DNA of 64,000 nucleotides from Tenacibaculum discolor. GTDB lineage: Bacteria; Bacteroidota; Bacteroidia; Flavobacteriales; Flavobacteriaceae. How positions within the stretch are numbered: position 1 is the first letter of the stretch; each line of letters starts with the position of its first letter. The notes beneath the pieces were generated by a model. The model was given only the letters and a program-made list of their open reading frames with translations. It had not been told where the DNA came from and ran no database searches. The DNA lies in the NCBI RefSeq assembly GCF_003664185.1, contig NZ_RCCS01000004.1, positions 186,001 through 250,000 on the forward strand. The letters are read 5' to 3'. Positions 18,683 to 26,947 of this stretch are shown here, piece by piece. Both the position numbers and the translations under genes were made by a program.

Positions 18683-21067
18683 TTAGAAGTTATACAATAC
18701 ACTTAATTTAGCGTTTGTTCCTTCACCTGTACCAGTAAAAGTTCTTAAAGGTGCTGCCCATTGTGATCTTGCTGGTAAATAATATTCGTTTAACAAGTTA
18801 TTTACCGCTAATGAAACTGATATATTTTCTTGCAGTTTATAGTTCATAGACCAATTAAGTAAAGTGTATCCTTCTACTGGAAATTGTGTATGTCTAAACG
18901 TATAATTATCGTTTGCATCTAAATACGAATTAAAACGACTTCTATTTCCTAAATTAGTCATTCGTAAAGAGGTACTTATTTTGTTTGTTGGTAACCATGT
19001 TACATAAGCTGTTAACTTAGGTGCTGAAATAACATCTCCTCCTAAATAAGTTAAGTTGTTTTCATCCCCCACGTTATGAGTAACACCTTCAACGTAAGAA
19101 TATGATGTTCCTACTTGTAATTTATTATCAAAAGCAGTATAGTCTATGGCTATTTCTCCTCCATAAATATTCTGTGGCTTTTTTGATGGTACAAAAGAAT
19201 TTATATTTTCATCAAATACAACCCCTGTTCCTAAATTAGAAACACTGTAATATCCTACAGCCTCTAGTCTAAAGTTTTTGAACTTTGATAAAAATCCGAA
19301 CTCATAATTTTTAGTTACTGCTGGCTCTAATTGAATATCTTCAACACTATCTGCTTTTGCTGAACGTAAAACAGAGCCTAAATCAGCAATTGAAAAACCT
19401 TGAGAGTAACTTACATAAGGAATAAACTCTTGGTGCTTAATATACCTAACCCCAGCATTAAAAGCCAAATTATCAAATCCTAATTTACCTCCTTCTACCG
19501 CTACTGAAGGGTTAAAATTACCATCACCTAAAGGTGAATATGGTAAGGTATTATAATCATCTATGGCAAGGTTCATATCATCATATCTTAATCCTGCTTT
19601 TAAAACCCATTCATCATTAAATTTTACTGTAGATTGTATGTATTGTGCCCAACTAAACATTTCAATATTTGGCACCCATAATCTACCATCTAACAACCCT
19701 TGATTAGTTTTATCTTTTAACAAATCTAAACCATAGGTTAATGAGATCTCTGTTGATTCATTTGGAGTAAGTGTAGTATTAAAGTTTGGTCTTAAGCCAT
19801 ACTTTTCTGCATTAATTACTGATTGACCTCCATTTTCAAATTTGTCTGAATAAAAGAATATGTTTTTTGTTTTTTGATAATACACATCAGCTGTAAAATC
19901 TGTTGTACCATCAAAAATATTATTTAAGTCATATTTCAAGTTTCCATTATACAGTTTAGATCCTGTAGGTTCTTGTCCCTCAATAGATCCTTCAATACCA
20001 TAACCAGGTGTTAAGGTGTAATCTCCTTCTTCATTATACACTTCAAAAGATCCTGGAACAGGTATAAAAGGTGTGTCTTGTAAAGAATTATATAAATTTC
20101 CTCCAATACTTATTTTTTGTTTATCAGATATTTCATACTCTAATTTAGCTAAAGCAGTATAGATTCTTGTATTATCCAACCCATAAGTAGGAAGTATAAC
20201 TTTACCATCTGCATCATACTTATTTCCTGTTTCCTCATAACTTCCACTTACATAATAGTTTAATTTATCTATTTTTCCACGCAGTGATTGATAAGCTCCA
20301 AATCCAAGAGCATCTTTGGTTTTTGTCAAATTAGAAGTACCCCAAATATTGGTAGTCCCTTCAATTTTTTCACTACTATTTGGCTTTTTGGTAATGTAAT
20401 TAATAAAACCTCCATTTCCTCCATTTCCAAAAATAGAAGTTGCTCCTTTAATAACCTCTACTCGACTAATATCGTTAGGACTTACCGATTTTATTCCTAA
20501 TTGACCGTTACGTAACGGAGTAGATTGCGGAACACCATCAATCATCACCAATAAAGAACGACCACGTAATGTTTGTCCCCAGTTAGAAAAAGTTCCTGTA
20601 GATACTGCCAAACCAGGAACTGTAAATTCTAATATTTCATTAATATTAGTTGTTGAGTTTGATAAATCTGCTAATTGTTTTTGGTTGACAACAGTTATTG
20701 ATGCTGGTATCTCTGAAAGATATTCTGAACGTCTACTAGCTGAAACAACAACTTCATTTAAACTCTCTTCATTTTCTTTTAGTACTTGTACTATCTCAAC
20801 TGTACTATTTTGAGTAAATGTTATTTCTTTTGTTATGGTTTGAAACCCGATCATGCTAAAAATCACCTTGAAAACACCTTCTCTTATATTTTTTAATACA
20901 AAGCTTCCATTTTCATCAGTGGTAGTACCTTTTTGAAGTTCAGAGACATGAATATTAACCCCATAAATTGGTAGACCTTTTTCATCCTTTATCTTTCCTT
21001 TTAAACTAGACTGAGCTGATACTCCGAAGGTTAAAAATAAAGCTGCTACTATTACGTAAAATTTCAT
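18683..21067 (-). CDS. TonB-dependent siderophore-type receptor
   Basis: 794 residues: signal peptide (cleavage near GVSAQ), CarboxypepD_reg-like domain (about 22-105, GLPIYGVNIHVSELQKGTTT), plug domain (about 118-230, including RGRSLLVMIDGVPQ and VEVIKGATSIFG) and a 22-strand barrel ending in LSVLYNF with a terminal Phe. It imports a ferric siderophore or similar chelate using TonB energy. The neighbour is a PepSY protein. An iron-starvation promoter is likely, but no Fur box could be assigned by eye. Confidence 0.93.
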   Translation of the reverse strand: MKFYVIVAALFLTFGVSAQSSLKGKIKDEKGLPIYGVNIHVSELQKGTTTDENGSFVLKNIREGVFKVIFSMIGFQTITKEITFTQNSTVEIVQVLKENEESLNEVVVSASRRSEYLSEIPASITVVNQKQLADLSNSTTNINEILEFTVPGLAVSTGTFSNWGQTLRGRSLLVMIDGVPQSTPLRNGQLGIKSVSPNDISRVEVIKGATSIFGNGGNGGFINYITKKPNSSEKIEGTTNIWGTSNLTKTKDALGFGAYQSLRGKIDKLNYYVSGSYEETGNKYDADGKVILPTYGLDNTRIYTALAKLEYEISDKQKISIGGNLYNSLQDTPFIPVPGSFEVYNEEGDYTLTPGYGIEGSIEGQEPTGSKLYNGNLKYDLNNIFDGTTDFTADVYYQKTKNIFFYSDKFENGGQSVINAEKYGLRPNFNTTLTPNESTEISLTYGLDLLKDKTNQGLLDGRLWVPNIEMFSWAQYIQSTVKFNDEWVLKAGLRYDDMNLAIDDYNTLPYSPLGDGNFNPSVAVEGGKLGFDNLAFNAGVRYIKHQEFIPYVSYSQGFSIADLGSVLRSAKADSVEDIQLEPAVTKNYEFGFLSKFKNFRLEAVGYYSVSNLGTGVVFDENINSFVPSKKPQNIYGGEIAIDYTAFDNKLQVGTSYSYVEGVTHNVGDENNLTYLGGDVISAPKLTAYVTWLPTNKISTSLRMTNLGNRSRFNSYLDANDNYTFRHTQFPVEGYTLLNWSMNYKLQENISVSLAVNNLLNEYYLPARSQWAAPLRTFTGTGEGTNAKLSVLYNF

Positions 21068-21657
21068 TATATTTATTTAGATTTATTTTAAATTGCAAAT
21101 ATATCTCCTCTCAAATTAGTACCAAACATTTATTAAGAAAAACTTATTTTTTTATCTCAGAAGAAATGGAACTCCTTAAAAACAACTGTTTTTAAAACTC
21201 TTTTTCCTTTACTTTTAAAATCCACTCAAAAAAAGCCCTTTAAAACCTTATAAAAACAAATAAAAACAACCCATTAATATTTATAATTAAAACACAATTA
21301 TAGATATAATAGTTACATTTTAAAACTAAATTTACTTTTTTAACCTTAAATCAAAACTCAATTTGAATAATTGATGTTTTAAAATTTGGTTGAAATATTT
21401 CCTTTCTCATATATTGAAAAAACAATTCCGGAATTCATCATTATTTACTAACTAAAAACACATAAATCAAACATGATTATACTTGCTTTAAAACTAATTC
21501 TAATAAGCATTAAAATTGCTTATTTATTACTGGAATTGATCTTTTAAGAGATTGGCTTGTTAAAACCTATACTTTTCATTTTAAGTTAAGTAAAGTTTAT
21601 ACTTTCTTATTATAACAAATTATTTTTCGTTATTTTTGATAGTAGAATCAACTACTA
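21068..21657. other. Noncoding AT-rich gap
   Basis: About 590 bp of very AT-rich DNA upstream of the divergent TonB receptor gene. No gene, repeat or structured RNA is apparent. Confidence 0.5.
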
Positions 21658-21810
21658 ATGAAAAAAAGTTTTTTTAAGTTTTTAGCCAAACTAAACAAGG
21701 CTCTACTACCTTCCTTTACTAAAAAGGAATTGGATATATCAAAAGCATCAAAATTTCAATTGGCTATTATTGGATGGCGTGCTTATGTTACAATAAATTC
21801 GTTGGATTAA
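21658..21810 (+). CDS. 50-residue conserved flavobacterial protein ('SsrA-binding protein' in databases)
   Basis: MKKSFFKFLAKLNKALLPSF, then a basic stretch and IIGWRAYVTINSLD. The pattern 'LAKxNKxLLPS...A(I)IGWRxYVTxNSLD' recurs in Flavobacteriaceae, where it is often labelled SsrA-binding protein although it is unrelated to SmpB. It lies 12 bp upstream of the DUF2007 gene, so co-transcribed. Function unknown. Confidence 0.75.
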   Translation: MKKSFFKFLAKLNKALLPSFTKKELDISKASKFQLAIIGWRAYVTINSLD

Positions 21811-21822
21811 AAATTTACCATT

Positions 21823-22056
21823 ATGAACATGCATATTAAAGTTTTCTCAGGATCTCAAATCCTTGCGAACAGATTAAGTCAATTACTTGATGAAATTGAA
21901 GTTCCGTATTTAGTAAAAGATAACAAAGAAGCTGGAAGAGTTGCTGGTTTTGGAACTTTAGGTAATTCTGTTGACGTATATATCTATGAATCAGACCTTG
22001 AAAAAGCTCAAAGCACTATCGACGATTTTAAACAAGAAATAGAAGCTGACAAATAA
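21823..22056 (+). CDS. DUF2007 putative signal-transducing protein
   Basis: 77 residues with the ferredoxin-like pattern of DUF2007: KVFSGSQILANRLSQLLDEI, then PYLVKDN and a final VDVYIYESDLEKAQSTIDDF. The family resembles PII-like small regulators; ligand unknown. It is followed by tRNA-Arg. Confidence 0.85.
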   Translation: MNMHIKVFSGSQILANRLSQLLDEIEVPYLVKDNKEAGRVAGFGTLGNSVDVYIYESDLEKAQSTIDDFKQEIEADK

Positions 22057-22131
22057 TTGAAAAAGCTTGAAAAAAAATTATTTTTTTGCTTTAGATTTTA
22101 AAAAACATTCTTATATTTGCACCCGCAAAAA

Positions 22132-22205
22132 GGCCTCGTAGCATAACTGAATAGTGCACTTGATTACGGCTCAAGAGGTTGCAGGTTTGAATCCTGCCGA
22201 GGTCA
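22132..22205 (+). tRNA. tRNA-Arg (anticodon ACG)
   Basis: Folds fully by hand: acceptor GGCCTCG/CGAGGTC (one G-T pair), D stem GCAT/GTGC, anticodon stem CTTGA/TCAAG with loop TTACGGC (anticodon ACG, read as ICG), T stem GCAGG/CCTGC, discriminator A, CCA not encoded. Its 3' end is the integration site of the 31 kb element. Confidence 0.96.
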
Positions 22206-22210
22206 CAAAA
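22190..22210 (+). repeat. attL (tRNA-side copy)
   Basis: aatcctgccgaggtcacaaaa plus context: the last 16 nt of tRNA-Arg and 5 nt beyond, identical to 53110-53130. Flanking bases differ immediately on both sides, which fixes the repeat at 21 bp. Confidence 0.95.
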
Positions 22211-22218
22211 GCAAACAA

Positions 22219-22250
22219 AAACCCACTGATTATCAGTGGGTTTGTTTTTT
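22219..22250 (+). terminator. Terminator after tRNA-Arg, supplied by the element
   Basis: AAACCCACTGA-tta-TCAGTGGGTTT then GTTTTTT. It restores termination for the tRNA inside the element. Confidence 0.88.
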
Positions 22251-22677
22251 AAGGGTAAGTATAGTGTTAAGTTTATTGCTTTTCTCTAAAACATGAGTCT
22301 TTAAAATAAAACTATGGCTTTTCTTCAATTACAACAACCCTCTAAAACAAAAATAGTTTTATTTACTTTTTAAGAATATTAAAAAGTAAATTACTTCTAG
22401 CCATTCAAAATACTTTTTTATATAAAAAAGTACTATAAATTAAGATTTTACATATATTAGCGTTGATAAGTATTATAATGATACTTAGAATTATCCCCCG
22501 AAATAAATCAGTTAAAATATGGCACACTTATCAATTTTCTCTAAGAATTCCTTTTCTTGATTTATTTCTAGTATGATTCTAGTATCCAATTTAATTTAAC
22601 TATCAGTATTAGCTAGTTTAAGCTACAAATTATTGATTATTATATTTACTCTAGTATTAATTTTAAATAGAGTAATT
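22251..22677. other. Noncoding stretch at the element's left end
   Basis: No gene seen. It contains a short stem (AAGTAT...ATACTT at about 22468-22487) and a wider inverted repeat, GAAATAAATCA at 22500-22510 with TGATTTATTTC at 22558-22568, upstream of the small lipoprotein gene. These could be integrase-arm or promoter elements. Confidence 0.4.
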
Positions 22678-22842
22678 ATGAAAAAAGTAACTTTAATTTT
22701 AGCAGTAGTATTTTCTACATTTTTATTAACTAGTTGTACTGATGAGTCTAAAGAACTAGAAGAATTAAACAATGAAAGTCTGGAAGTTTATAACGTCGAT
22801 AGAAAGGACATTGAAAGACCAGGATCACAAGGTAGCAATTAG
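22678..22842 (+). CDS. Small lipoprotein, 54 residues
   Basis: MKKVTLILAVVFSTFLLTSC is a signal with lipobox Cys20, followed by an acidic tail ending in DIERPGSQGSN. Short lipoproteins with a similar end are common in Flavobacteriaceae, function unknown. The ATG at 22678 is preferred over one 45 bp upstream because it opens directly into the signal peptide. Its last 71 bp overlap the next gene in another frame. Confidence 0.65.
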   Translation: MKKVTLILAVVFSTFLLTSCTDESKELEELNNESLEVYNVDRKDIERPGSQGSN

Positions 22843-23275
22843 TATAATTGGTAGCTTTTTAGTAGCCTTGTCTGGATTAATTTTGTTTACAGACAAGGTT
22901 TTTCCTTTTGAGTTAGAAAATAAATTCGGATTTGGAAAAACTTCAACTTTTATTTGGGTTTTGAGTCAAACATTATCCCCTATCCTCTTAATAATAGCAT
23001 CTGCATTTAGACCGTTTAAAACTGCATATATTATCCCTGTTTATATTTATACAATACAGTTTATATGGATTTTCAGACCAAACATAAGATTTGATGATTA
23101 TTACCTACAAACTTATGCCATTGGAACTACTATTGGTTTTTTATTAATGTTATACATTATTTATAGGTTCAATCTAATAAAGACCAAGAGACAATTAGAA
23201 AATGAGAAATTTAAACAAGATGTTAATGAAACGATTGATTTATTAAAAAAAGATATTTTAACAAAAACAGAATAA
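22772..23275 (+). CDS. Membrane protein with four helices and coiled tail
   Basis: 167 residues with hydrophobic segments at about 22-42, 59-78, 86-100 and 115-137, then a charged helix (LIKTKRQLENEKFKQDVNET) to the end. The only in-frame ATG is at 22772, inside the lipoprotein gene. Unknown family. It is followed 10 bp later by a 99-residue helical protein, probably in one operon. Confidence 0.6.
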   Translation: MKVWKFITSIERTLKDQDHKVAISIIGSFLVALSGLILFTDKVFPFELENKFGFGKTSTFIWVLSQTLSPILLIIASAFRPFKTAYIIPVYIYTIQFIWIFRPNIRFDDYYLQTYAIGTTIGFLLMLYIIYRFNLIKTKRQLENEKFKQDVNETIDLLKKDILTKTE

Positions 23276-23285
23276 ATAAATTGAA

Positions 23286-23585
23286 ATGGATATTAAAATT
23301 GAAAAAGCTAAAGAAATTAGAACACTAATAGAGAATAACACGATTGATAAAATTGCTGCTTTAAATCTTTTACAAGAGCTAGTTAATACACAAAATATTT
23401 CTATTTCTGAATTAGATGTTTACCTACACGAAATAGACAATTTAAAAAAGATTAAATTAATCAAAAACAATATTAGTAGTAGTATAATAGAATTAGAAGA
23501 AAATAGTAATCAAATTATGGAGTTTTTAAGTTTAAATAATGACGATTTTAAAAAACTTAAACAATTTGGATATAAATTACTATAG
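23286..23585 (+). CDS. Small helical protein, unknown
   Basis: 99 residues, Lys/Glu/Asn-rich and mostly alpha-helical by composition (repeated L..LQEL, LEENSNQI). No motif recognised. It stands directly after the membrane-protein gene and convergent with an XRE regulator. Confidence 0.5.
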   Translation: MDIKIEKAKEIRTLIENNTIDKIAALNLLQELVNTQNISISELDVYLHEIDNLKKIKLIKNNISSSIIELEENSNQIMEFLSLNNDDFKKLKQFGYKLL

Positions 23586-23593
23586 AAAGACAA

Positions 23594-23953
23594 TTAATCT
23601 ATACTGTCCAATCTATTTTTAAGAACTTCTTTTAAAGTCTTATTTCTCTCATCTGTTCTTAGAGATTTGACCCATAAATAAAAATTTTCATACTTCATTA
23701 GTTCATCTTCATGCAAGAGAATTTTTTCTATAACATCTAAAGCATCTTTCTCAGAAAGGTTTTTAGTTTCAGAGCTGGGTTTTCTATCATATTCTTTGAA
23801 TACCTTTTCTAAAATTGGGATTTTAGATTTGGGTACAACTCCACTATTCTCATAATTATAAATTGTATTTTTACTCAAACCAACTAGTTCTCCTAATTCT
23901 TCTTGAGATAAACCAAATTTCTTTCTTAATACTTTTAAATCTGAACCGTTCAT
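23594..23953 (-). CDS. XRE-family transcriptional regulator
   Basis: 119 residues with an N-terminal HTH_3 domain (LRKKFGLSQEELGELVGLSKNTIYNYENSG) and an acidic helical C-terminal region that likely dimerises. Two perfect palindromes, 47 and 77 bp upstream of its start, are obvious operators, so it is probably autoregulated and also controls rightward transcription from the same gap. Confidence 0.85.
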   Translation of the reverse strand: MNGSDLKVLRKKFGLSQEELGELVGLSKNTIYNYENSGVVPKSKIPILEKVFKEYDRKPSSETKNLSEKDALDVIEKILLHEDELMKYENFYLWVKSLRTDERNKTLKEVLKNRLDSID

Positions 23954-23999
23954 TAATTAGTAGCAAGTTAAAAACAACTTTCTTGTTTTTTAAAAAAAA

Positions 24000-24043
24000 T
24001 CACAATTTTGTGACTAAAATATTTGTAAATCACAAAATTGTGA
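24000..24043. promoter_or_regulatory. Paired palindromic operators
   Basis: TCACAATTTTGTGA (24000-24013) and TCACAAAATTGTGA (24030-24043; extended palindrome 24028-24045) are 30 bp apart, about three helical turns. They lie between the XRE gene and a rightward noncoding stretch that ends in a terminator. Likely binding sites for the XRE protein. Confidence 0.75.
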
Positions 24044-24229
24044 TTATATTTACACCGTGTAACATTTCAAATATAGGTAATTTATAGTGATTCCCTATAA
24101 AAATTAGTAGCAATAGTAGAAAACAATAATTAAAGCAACAAGAGACTAAAAACAAAAAACTAATTCTTAAAGACTAAATAACTCTATTTAAAACTAATAC
24201 TATCTATGTTGTTAAGTCAAAGAATTTAA

Positions 24230-24392
24230 AAATTAGAAAGCGGGACTTTTCTTTTGTATTAAAAAGAAAATTTTCTAGTCGGGGGCGGCTAGGTTTTTTG
24301 AAGTTTGTGAAGGGGCTTCTTTAAACCAAAAATCGCTTTTTTCCCCTTAAGCGGTATCAACCCAAGTATTAAATACTTGGGTTGTTTTTTTT
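24230..24392 (+). ncRNA. Possible structured noncoding RNA
   Basis: No gene fits in 24046-24447. The stretch 24240-24358 is locally GC-richer and can form stems: GACTTTTCTTTT with AAAAGAAAA...AGTC, GGTTT..GAAG with CTTC..AAACC, and AAGGGG with CCCCTT. It ends in a strong terminator (CAACCCAAGTATT / AATACTTGGGTTG, then T-run, 24359-24392). The XRE operators sit at the presumed promoter. Inferred by eye only. Confidence 0.4.
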
Positions 24393-24447
24393 AGCTAAGT
24401 GACACTACATTTATGCTCTTAGTTTTTAAATAATCACAAAATATTTA

Positions 24448-25032
24448 TCAAAATGTAAGTAGACGGGTTTTCCACACGCTTTTCTTTTGATTATAGCTAT
24501 GCAACGTTAAAAACACCTTTTCTTCCTTTCCATTTATTAATCGACCATTATTCTCTTTAAAGTTTTTCCCTAGAAAACTATAATAATCCTCTTGCGTTAA
24601 TTCATCTATAGGCTTTTTTAATTCAACTGAAAACATACTACTATTAAATAGACTAGTCCCCATAAGCTCTTTGCTATAACAATATAGTTTATTACTATTT
24701 GAGTCTTCTATATATAAATAGTCATATATACTCATAAAAAAAGGTTTTGGCTTGTTTTCTAGCCTTAACCCTTTTGCCGTATTTATAATTGTATTAACCC
24801 CATTATTTATCTTAATTCGTAATTCTTCATTAAAATATATATTTCCTACAGAATCTTTTATATGATAAGAAGGGTTCAAGTCTTTATTATAAAGACTTTC
24901 CCATATACAAAGTAGTAAAGTACTAAAAAAACATAAATCATACTCAGGGTTTGATTTACTTAAACCATCTATTCTTAAAACTACAGATGGATTGATAAGT
25001 TTCTCTATTTGTTTATCTATATTCTTTTTCAT
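24448..25032 (-). CDS. Unknown protein downstream of the lipoprotein trio
   Basis: 194 residues with no signal peptide or membrane helix except a weak hydrophobic LCFFSTLLLCIW near 35. No motif recognised. It is 56 bp beyond the third lipoprotein on the same strand and may be the end of the effector-immunity operon, perhaps a cytoplasmic partner. Function not assignable. Confidence 0.5.
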   Translation of the reverse strand: MKKNIDKQIEKLINPSVVLRIDGLSKSNPEYDLCFFSTLLLCIWESLYNKDLNPSYHIKDSVGNIYFNEELRIKINNGVNTIINTAKGLRLENKPKPFFMSIYDYLYIEDSNSNKLYCYSKELMGTSLFNSSMFSVELKKPIDELTQEDYYSFLGKNFKENNGRLINGKEEKVFLTLHSYNQKKSVWKTRLLTF

Positions 25033-25088
25033 TAACTATGTCTTCTTCAAATAATAAACGTAACTAGTAACAGCTAAATACTTTATGA

Positions 25089-25688
25089 TTATTTTTTCTC
25101 TCGAAAATCTTTATAGATACATTTATTCCATCTATCACAAATAATGACATCACTTTTTATTTCCTTATATAAAGTATCCACTAGTTCCAACCTCAATTTA
25201 TAAGGGTTCATTTTTTCAGGTATATCAATAAAGTTGACTTCTTTGTCATTTCTCATAGCAAAAATTAGTATTCTATCCCCTAAATAACCTCTTGTCTTTT
25301 CTCCTCTAAGGTTTTCTAAATATGGTTTCATTGAAAGAGTATTATCTTTATGTTTTAAATTATGAATATAAAAAGTGACACTATCACGATACTTATAACT
25401 TTTTGTTTTTACCTTATAAGTATACATTTCAAGGTCAATAGAGGTTAGCGAGAGGAACCTATCATTATTAGTTAACCAATCTGACTTTTGTGGTTGTGAT
25501 AATTCTACATTACTGATAGATTTCAGTACTCTTTCAAAACTAATAGTATCTAAAAGTGAGTAAACTGTATCTTTAGCAGGTTTAGTTATACCTACTTTTT
25601 TGTTTTTCCCGATAAGGTTATTATCTGATTTTTTTTTACAATTAATAGTTAATGATATTGCACAAAAAATTAACATCAAATACCTCAT
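25089..25688 (-). CDS. Lipoprotein, predicted T6SS immunity protein (copy 3)
   Basis: 199 residues. Signal with lipobox Cys near residue 17 (LTINCKKKSD), then a periplasmic domain. The C-terminal part shares with its two upstream neighbours the blocks IDIPEKMNPYKLRLEL, DTLYK and CIYKDFREKK. The three genes are separated by 2 bp and follow the candidate effector, the expected place for immunity proteins. A lipid anchor would put it where a wall-targeting effector acts. Immunity function is inferred from position and location only. Confidence 0.6.
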   Translation of the reverse strand: MRYLMLIFCAISLTINCKKKSDNNLIGKNKKVGITKPAKDTVYSLLDTISFERVLKSISNVELSQPQKSDWLTNNDRFLSLTSIDLEMYTYKVKTKSYKYRDSVTFYIHNLKHKDNTLSMKPYLENLRGEKTRGYLGDRILIFAMRNDKEVNFIDIPEKMNPYKLRLELVDTLYKEIKSDVIICDRWNKCIYKDFREKK

Positions 25689-25690
25689 AA

Positions 25691-26314
25691 CTATTTCTTT
25701 TCTCTAAAATCCTTATAAACACACTTTTTAGTTCTGTAACAAAGTATTGCATCACTTTTTATTCTTTTATATAAAGTGTCTAATAACTCTAACCTCAATT
25801 TATAAGGGTTCATTTTTTCAGGAATATCAATATAATTTGCAGTCATATCATCTTTCATTGCTAAAATGAACACCCTGTTACTTAGATAACCCTCTGTGAA
25901 TTTCCCTTGTGCTTTTTCTAAAAAAGGCTTAATAGATATTGAATCATTAACACATTTTATATTGTGTAAATAAAAAACTAAATCTTTCTTGTATGTGTAA
26001 CTTGTAGTTTTCACAATTAATTCATCTTCATCTAAACTAAAAATATCGTGAACAAAACCAGCACTACTATTGGTTAACATATCTGAATATTTACTGCCAG
26101 TATTTTTAATATTCTTCAGCTTCCCTATTACATTGCTAAAATCATTCTTTGTTAATAATTTTTTCTTCTCAATCTGTTTAAATTTATTAACCTTTGAGGT
26201 TTGAAAACTACTATCTTCTAAATTTATGTCTCTAGCTATTGTTTTATCTTTTTTTACACTTTCTTTACACCCTAATGAAATGATAAAAACAAATAACATT
26301 AATAAATATTTCAT
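25691..26314 (-). CDS. Lipoprotein, predicted T6SS immunity protein (copy 2)
   Basis: 207 residues, signal LLMLFVFIISLGC with lipobox Cys16. Contains YIDIPEKMNPYKLRLEL and CVYKDFREKK, so the C-terminal half is close to copies 1 and 3, while the N-terminal half differs. The start lies 2 bp after the stop of copy 1. The pattern of conserved C-terminus and divergent N-terminus suggests variation of the effector-contact surface (inference). Confidence 0.6.
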   Translation of the reverse strand: MKYLLMLFVFIISLGCKESVKKDKTIARDINLEDSSFQTSKVNKFKQIEKKKLLTKNDFSNVIGKLKNIKNTGSKYSDMLTNSSAGFVHDIFSLDEDELIVKTTSYTYKKDLVFYLHNIKCVNDSISIKPFLEKAQGKFTEGYLSNRVFILAMKDDMTANYIDIPEKMNPYKLRLELLDTLYKRIKSDAILCYRTKKCVYKDFREKK

Positions 26315-26316
26315 AA

Positions 26317-26946
26317 CTATTTCTTTTCTCTAAAGTCTTTATAAATACACTTTTTAGTCCTATTACAAAGTATTACATCACTATTTATTTTTTTATATAA
26401 AGTATCTATTAATTCTAATCTTAATTTATAAGAGTTTAACTTTTCAGGTATATCAATAAAGTTAGCTTCTTTATCATTAAGCATTGCAAATATTAAAACT
26501 CTACTTCGAATATAACCTTCAGTTTGTTTACCTTGAGCATTTTCTAAAAATGTTTTTATAGAAATTGTATCATTTGTATGTGTAATAGTGTGTAAATAAA
26601 ACTTTACCTGATTCTTATACTCATAACTAGTTGTTTTTACTTGAAATTTTTCTGAATCAAGTTCAAATAATCCAGAGAATACATAGCTATAATCACTCAT
26701 CCAATCTTTATATTTATTTTTGGTGTGATTAATATTTTTTAACGAATCAAGTAACTTTTTAAAATCATAACTTCCAGTCAATCGTAACTTTTTATTTTTA
26801 GTTACTTCATTATTTTTTATAACTGAAATTTTTAAACTATCAATATTATTCTCCTTAGTTACAACATTTGAAAATTTATCTGCTTTCTTTTTACAGTTAA
26901 AAAAAGGCAAACTAAAGAATAGTAAAATGATTATGTGCTGTTTCAT
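26317..26946 (-). CDS. Lipoprotein, predicted T6SS immunity protein (copy 1)
   Basis: 209 residues, signal IIILLFFSLPFFNC with lipobox Cys18. C-terminal blocks FIDIPEKLNSYKLRLEL and CIYKDFREKK are shared with the two downstream copies. The start is 1 bp after the effector stop, so it is the copy best placed to be the cognate immunity gene. Confidence 0.62.
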   Translation of the reverse strand: MKQHIIILLFFSLPFFNCKKKADKFSNVVTKENNIDSLKISVIKNNEVTKNKKLRLTGSYDFKKLLDSLKNINHTKNKYKDWMSDYSYVFSGLFELDSEKFQVKTTSYEYKNQVKFYLHTITHTNDTISIKTFLENAQGKQTEGYIRSRVLIFAMLNDKEANFIDIPEKLNSYKLRLELIDTLYKKINSDVILCNRTKKCIYKDFREKK

Positions 26947-26947
26947 C

